From assembly GCA_016209005.1 (NCBI GenBank), contig JACQWZ010000052.1, positions 1 through 15,149 of the forward strand: 15,149 nucleotides of DNA, written 5' to 3'. The notes below the pieces were generated by a model. That model saw only the letters and a list, made by a program, of their open reading frames with translations, made no database searches and was not told the origin of the DNA. The stretch is from Candidatus Kuenenbacteria bacterium (GTDB lineage Bacteria > Patescibacteriota > Patescibacteriia > UBA2591 > PGYQ01). The position numbers and the translations under genes were made by a program. How positions within the stretch are numbered: the stretch's first letter is position 1; every line of letters starts with the position of its first letter. This document shows, piece after piece, positions 13,756 to 15,149 of this stretch.

Positions 13756-13779
13756 CAAAAATTTTAGGAAAAATTTTTG
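13756..13779 (+). terminator. AT-rich stem-loop directly after mnmA
   Basis: CAAAAATTTT and AAAATTTTTG form a perfect 10-bp stem with a 4-nt loop, starting 2 bp after the TAG. The 3' arm ends in a T5 run. The stem has little GC, so it may be a weak terminator or an mRNA 3'-end stabiliser. Confidence 0.45.
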
Positions 13780-13787
13780 TAAATCCT

Positions 13788-13901
13788 AAATCCCAATATC
13801 CAATGTCCAATAAAATCCCAAATCTCAAACCCCAAATAAAATACAATTAGGGCTTAAGGCTTAGGATTTGATTGGGCATTGGGGTTTGGTCATTGGGATT
13901 T
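13788..13901. terminator. Long imperfect inverted repeat between convergent genes
   Basis: The left arm AAATCCCAATATCCAATG... (13788-13818) is complementary, with a few gaps, to the right arm ...CATTGGGATTT (13865-13901). The middle holds ATTAGGGCTTAAGG. It lies between the 3' ends of mnmA (plus) and the small membrane protein gene (minus), where a two-way terminator would be placed. The arms themselves are built from CCCAAT/ATTGGG units, so it may equally be a mobile palindrome. Confidence 0.45.
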
Positions 13902-13938
13902 AATTAAATATTCAAATTCCGATACTATAAAATAGTAA

Positions 13939-14208
13939 TTAATAAAAAGAAAAGGGATTTTTTGTTTTTTCTAAATTTGTTGAGAAATCAATATTTTTTT
14001 TTATTTGTAATTCTTGAATTATTTTATTAAATAAAGAAATATCAATAGTTTCTGTGATTATTTCTTTTTGTAAAACACTAACTTTATAAGTTTGAGTAAA
14101 AGACTGATAAAAATTTTTATGCAAAAATAAAAATAACCAGCTCAAAAACGCTATGATTATTATAATCATAATGAAGGAAAATATTTTAGATAAAAGTATT
14201 TTTCGCAT
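13939..14208 (-). CDS. Small single-pass membrane protein downstream of the PilO-like gene
   Basis: Product of 89 residues from the ATG at 14206-14208; a GTG at 14221-14223 would add five residues. An isoleucine-rich membrane helix (about residues 8-29: FSFIMIIIIIAFLSWLFLFL) is followed by a soluble part of about 55 residues with helical propensity. A GGTGAG stretch lies about 15 bases before the ATG, rather far for a Shine-Dalgarno, and overlaps the GTG alternative. No family is recognised. Same-strand placement 71 bp after pilO suggests an accessory or PilP-position protein of a type IV pilus assembly operon, which is inference from context only. Confidence 0.65.
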   Translation of the reverse strand: MRKILLSKIFSFIMIIIIIAFLSWLFLFLHKNFYQSFTQTYKVSVLQKEIITETIDISLFNKIIQELQIKKNIDFSTNLEKTKNPFSFY

Positions 14209-14215
14209 TTGTATG

Positions 14216-14254
14216 TAAACCACTCACCTTTTGGATTTTTTGAAAATAATGTTA
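14216..14254. repeat. 39-bp repeat before the small membrane protein gene
   Basis: Matches 15079-15117 at 34 of 39 positions without gaps (core CTCAC-TTTT, then GAAAATAAT). On the minus strand it ends in CAAAAGGTGAGTGG, just upstream of the small gene. Its CTCACCTTTTG (14223-14233) is also the exact reverse complement of 14287-14297, in the pilO 3' end. Confidence 0.8.
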
Positions 14255-14278
14255 CAAAATATATAAATAAACTTAAAT

Positions 14279-14917
14279 TTAATTGGCAAAAGGTGAGGGG
14301 TAAAATAAACTATCTTTTAAAAAATCTTTTTCTTTTTGATAAATTTCTCCAAATAAAACAGCTTTGATTTTTCCAAAATTTTCTTTATTAATTTTTTCTT
14401 TTTGAAAATAAGTATCAAGAAAAGAAAAAGAGATTAGGTCTTCTGTTTGTGTTTTTAGCGTAACATCTTTTATTAAAATTTTATTGATATTAATATAATA
14501 ATCAAGTTTTTCTAAATCAATCAAGTATTTTAAAAAATCAAAATATTCACCCTCTAAGTCAAACTGTAAAGCGATAATTTCGGAAGATTCTAAGGGGAGT
14601 AAATTAAGGTCAAGTTTAAGATTGCACTTTTGGGCTGTTTTTTCTAAAAGAGTAAAAAATTCTATTTTTTTATCCTCGGTTAAATAAATATTATTTAATT
14701 GCGGAAAATAAGGCTTAATTTTTAAAAAATTTTGGCGAATTTTTTTAATTGTTTCACCTATTTGAAATTTTATTTCTAAATCTTTTTGTTCTTGATAAAT
14801 ATATTTATTTAATTTTTTAATTTCATTAATTGTTGGAAGAATAATATAAAACAAAATCAACAAAATTGAAATAAGAAATATTGCGGAAGTTATTATTATT
14901 TTATTTATTGTTGACAT
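14279..14917 (-). CDS. PilO-like type IV pilus inner-membrane assembly protein
   Basis: Product of 212 residues. A short N-terminus and one membrane helix (about 8-29) lead into a coiled-coil segment (about 32-66, NEIKKLNKYIYQEQKDLEIK). An alpha/beta domain follows, with LLEKTAQKCNLKLDL (about 91-106) and the signature-like ALQFDLEGEYFDFLKYLIDLEKLDYYININKI (about 116-147). This order matches PilO, whose periplasmic ferredoxin-like domain pairs with PilN to link the pilus motor platform to outer parts. The last roughly 45 residues are an extension ending in YPSPFAN. The start ATG is at 14915-14917, and no Shine-Dalgarno is visible. PilM and PilN would be expected just beyond the right edge. 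Low primary conservation keeps this below certainty. Confidence 0.7.
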   Translation of the reverse strand: MSTINKIIITSAIFLISILLILFYIILPTINEIKKLNKYIYQEQKDLEIKFQIGETIKKIRQNFLKIKPYFPQLNNIYLTEDKKIEFFTLLEKTAQKCNLKLDLNLLPLESSEIIALQFDLEGEYFDFLKYLIDLEKLDYYININKILIKDVTLKTQTEDLISFSFLDTYFQKEKINKENFGKIKAVLFGEIYQKEKDFLKDSLFYPSPFAN

Positions 14918-14940
14918 AATAAAAAATCAAAAATCAAAAG

Positions 14941-14965
14941 CTTGTCCCGAATCTGTTGAGGGATC
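14941..14965. repeat. Interspersed repeat copy upstream of pilO
   Basis: CTTGTCCCGA-8 nt-AGGGATC, with outer blocks identical to the copy inside mnmA (13017-13042). The TCCC/GGGA ends can pair. It sits in the 5' leader of the PilO-like gene. Confidence 0.75.
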
Positions 14966-15149
14966 AAAATGTAAAATGACAAAAACAAATTAACCTAATT
15001 GACCTAAAAATAGTTAAAAGTTTAAAGTTAAAAATTAAAAGTTAAAGTTAATAGTTTAAAGTTATAAACAACCAAAATTAAACCCCTCACTTTTTGAATT
15101 TTCTGAAAATAATTTTAAAAGAATAAATATTTTTTTAATTAATAACAAA
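14966..15149. other. Repeat-rich non-coding right edge
   Basis: 15013-15064 is a run of degenerate AAGTTAAA/TTTAAAGTTA units. 15079-15117 is the second copy of the 39-bp repeat. A short minus-strand frame (..FSENSKSEGFNFGCL) stays open to the window edge, but it is read from the repeat. I see no supported gene. Confidence 0.5.
15079..15117. repeat. 39-bp repeat, right-edge copy
   Basis: 34 of 39 positions match 14216-14254, in the same orientation. It is probably at or near the 3' end of the upstream gene outside the window. Confidence 0.8.

Noticed and set aside
15063..15149. Short minus-strand frame at the right edge (FSENSKSEGFNFGCL), considered as a gene end or prepilin leader
   Set aside because: It is read from the 39-bp repeat, whose other copy is intergenic, and it lacks the GFTLIE prepilin pattern.

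Overview
The window is AT-rich with standard stop codons, mostly TAA and one TAG. It resembles a Patescibacteria (CPR, Parcubacteria-like) chromosome. The pointers are a VirB6/TrbL-like membrane protein with a long soluble tail, a giant Cys-rich secreted protein, a PilO-like protein, weak or absent Shine-Dalgarno sites, and short palindromic or tandem repeats in nearly every intergenic gap. The taxon is inferred from this style; no rRNA marker is present. Genetic code 25 (TGA = Gly) is unlikely, because a reading frame of more than 2,400 codons with many Gly residues contains no in-frame TGA.

Layout. 1-198 is non-coding with repeat remnants. 199-3407 (minus) is a VirB6/TrbL-like gene read in two pieces that meet at an ATGA overlap. 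The tail of the second piece is an Ala/Gln-rich low-complexity segment. 3503-3790 (minus) is a small GIY-YIG nuclease gene bracketed by two identical 42-bp repeats. 4016-11347 (minus) encodes a roughly 2,440-residue secreted protein with two recurring Cys motifs, a CBM4/9-like beta-sandwich candidate and a C-terminal PKD-like segment. 11348-11496 holds palindromic repeats. 11497-12291 (minus) encodes a membrane-anchored protein with thrombospondin-3-like Asp-rich calcium motifs and a duplicated helical module. 12292-12536 is a divergent gap made largely of three 7-8 bp tandem arrays. 12537-13754 (plus) is mnmA, with palindromic DNA at three places where the protein looks longer than usual. 13755-13938 is a convergent gap with hairpins. 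13939-14917 (minus) holds a small membrane protein and a PilO-like protein, and 14918-15149 is repeat-rich and non-coding.

How the genes may work together: the minus-strand block from 12291 down to 199 looks like a cell-envelope module, with an exported calcium-binding-type protein, a giant disulfide-rich surface protein and a VirB6-like channel component. PilO and its small neighbour are probably the end of a type IV pilus assembly operon extending off the right edge. MnmA is an unrelated housekeeping tRNA thiolase. The strongest leads are the interrupted VirB6-like gene, the two-motif Cys repeat system of the giant protein, and the palindromes inside mnmA.
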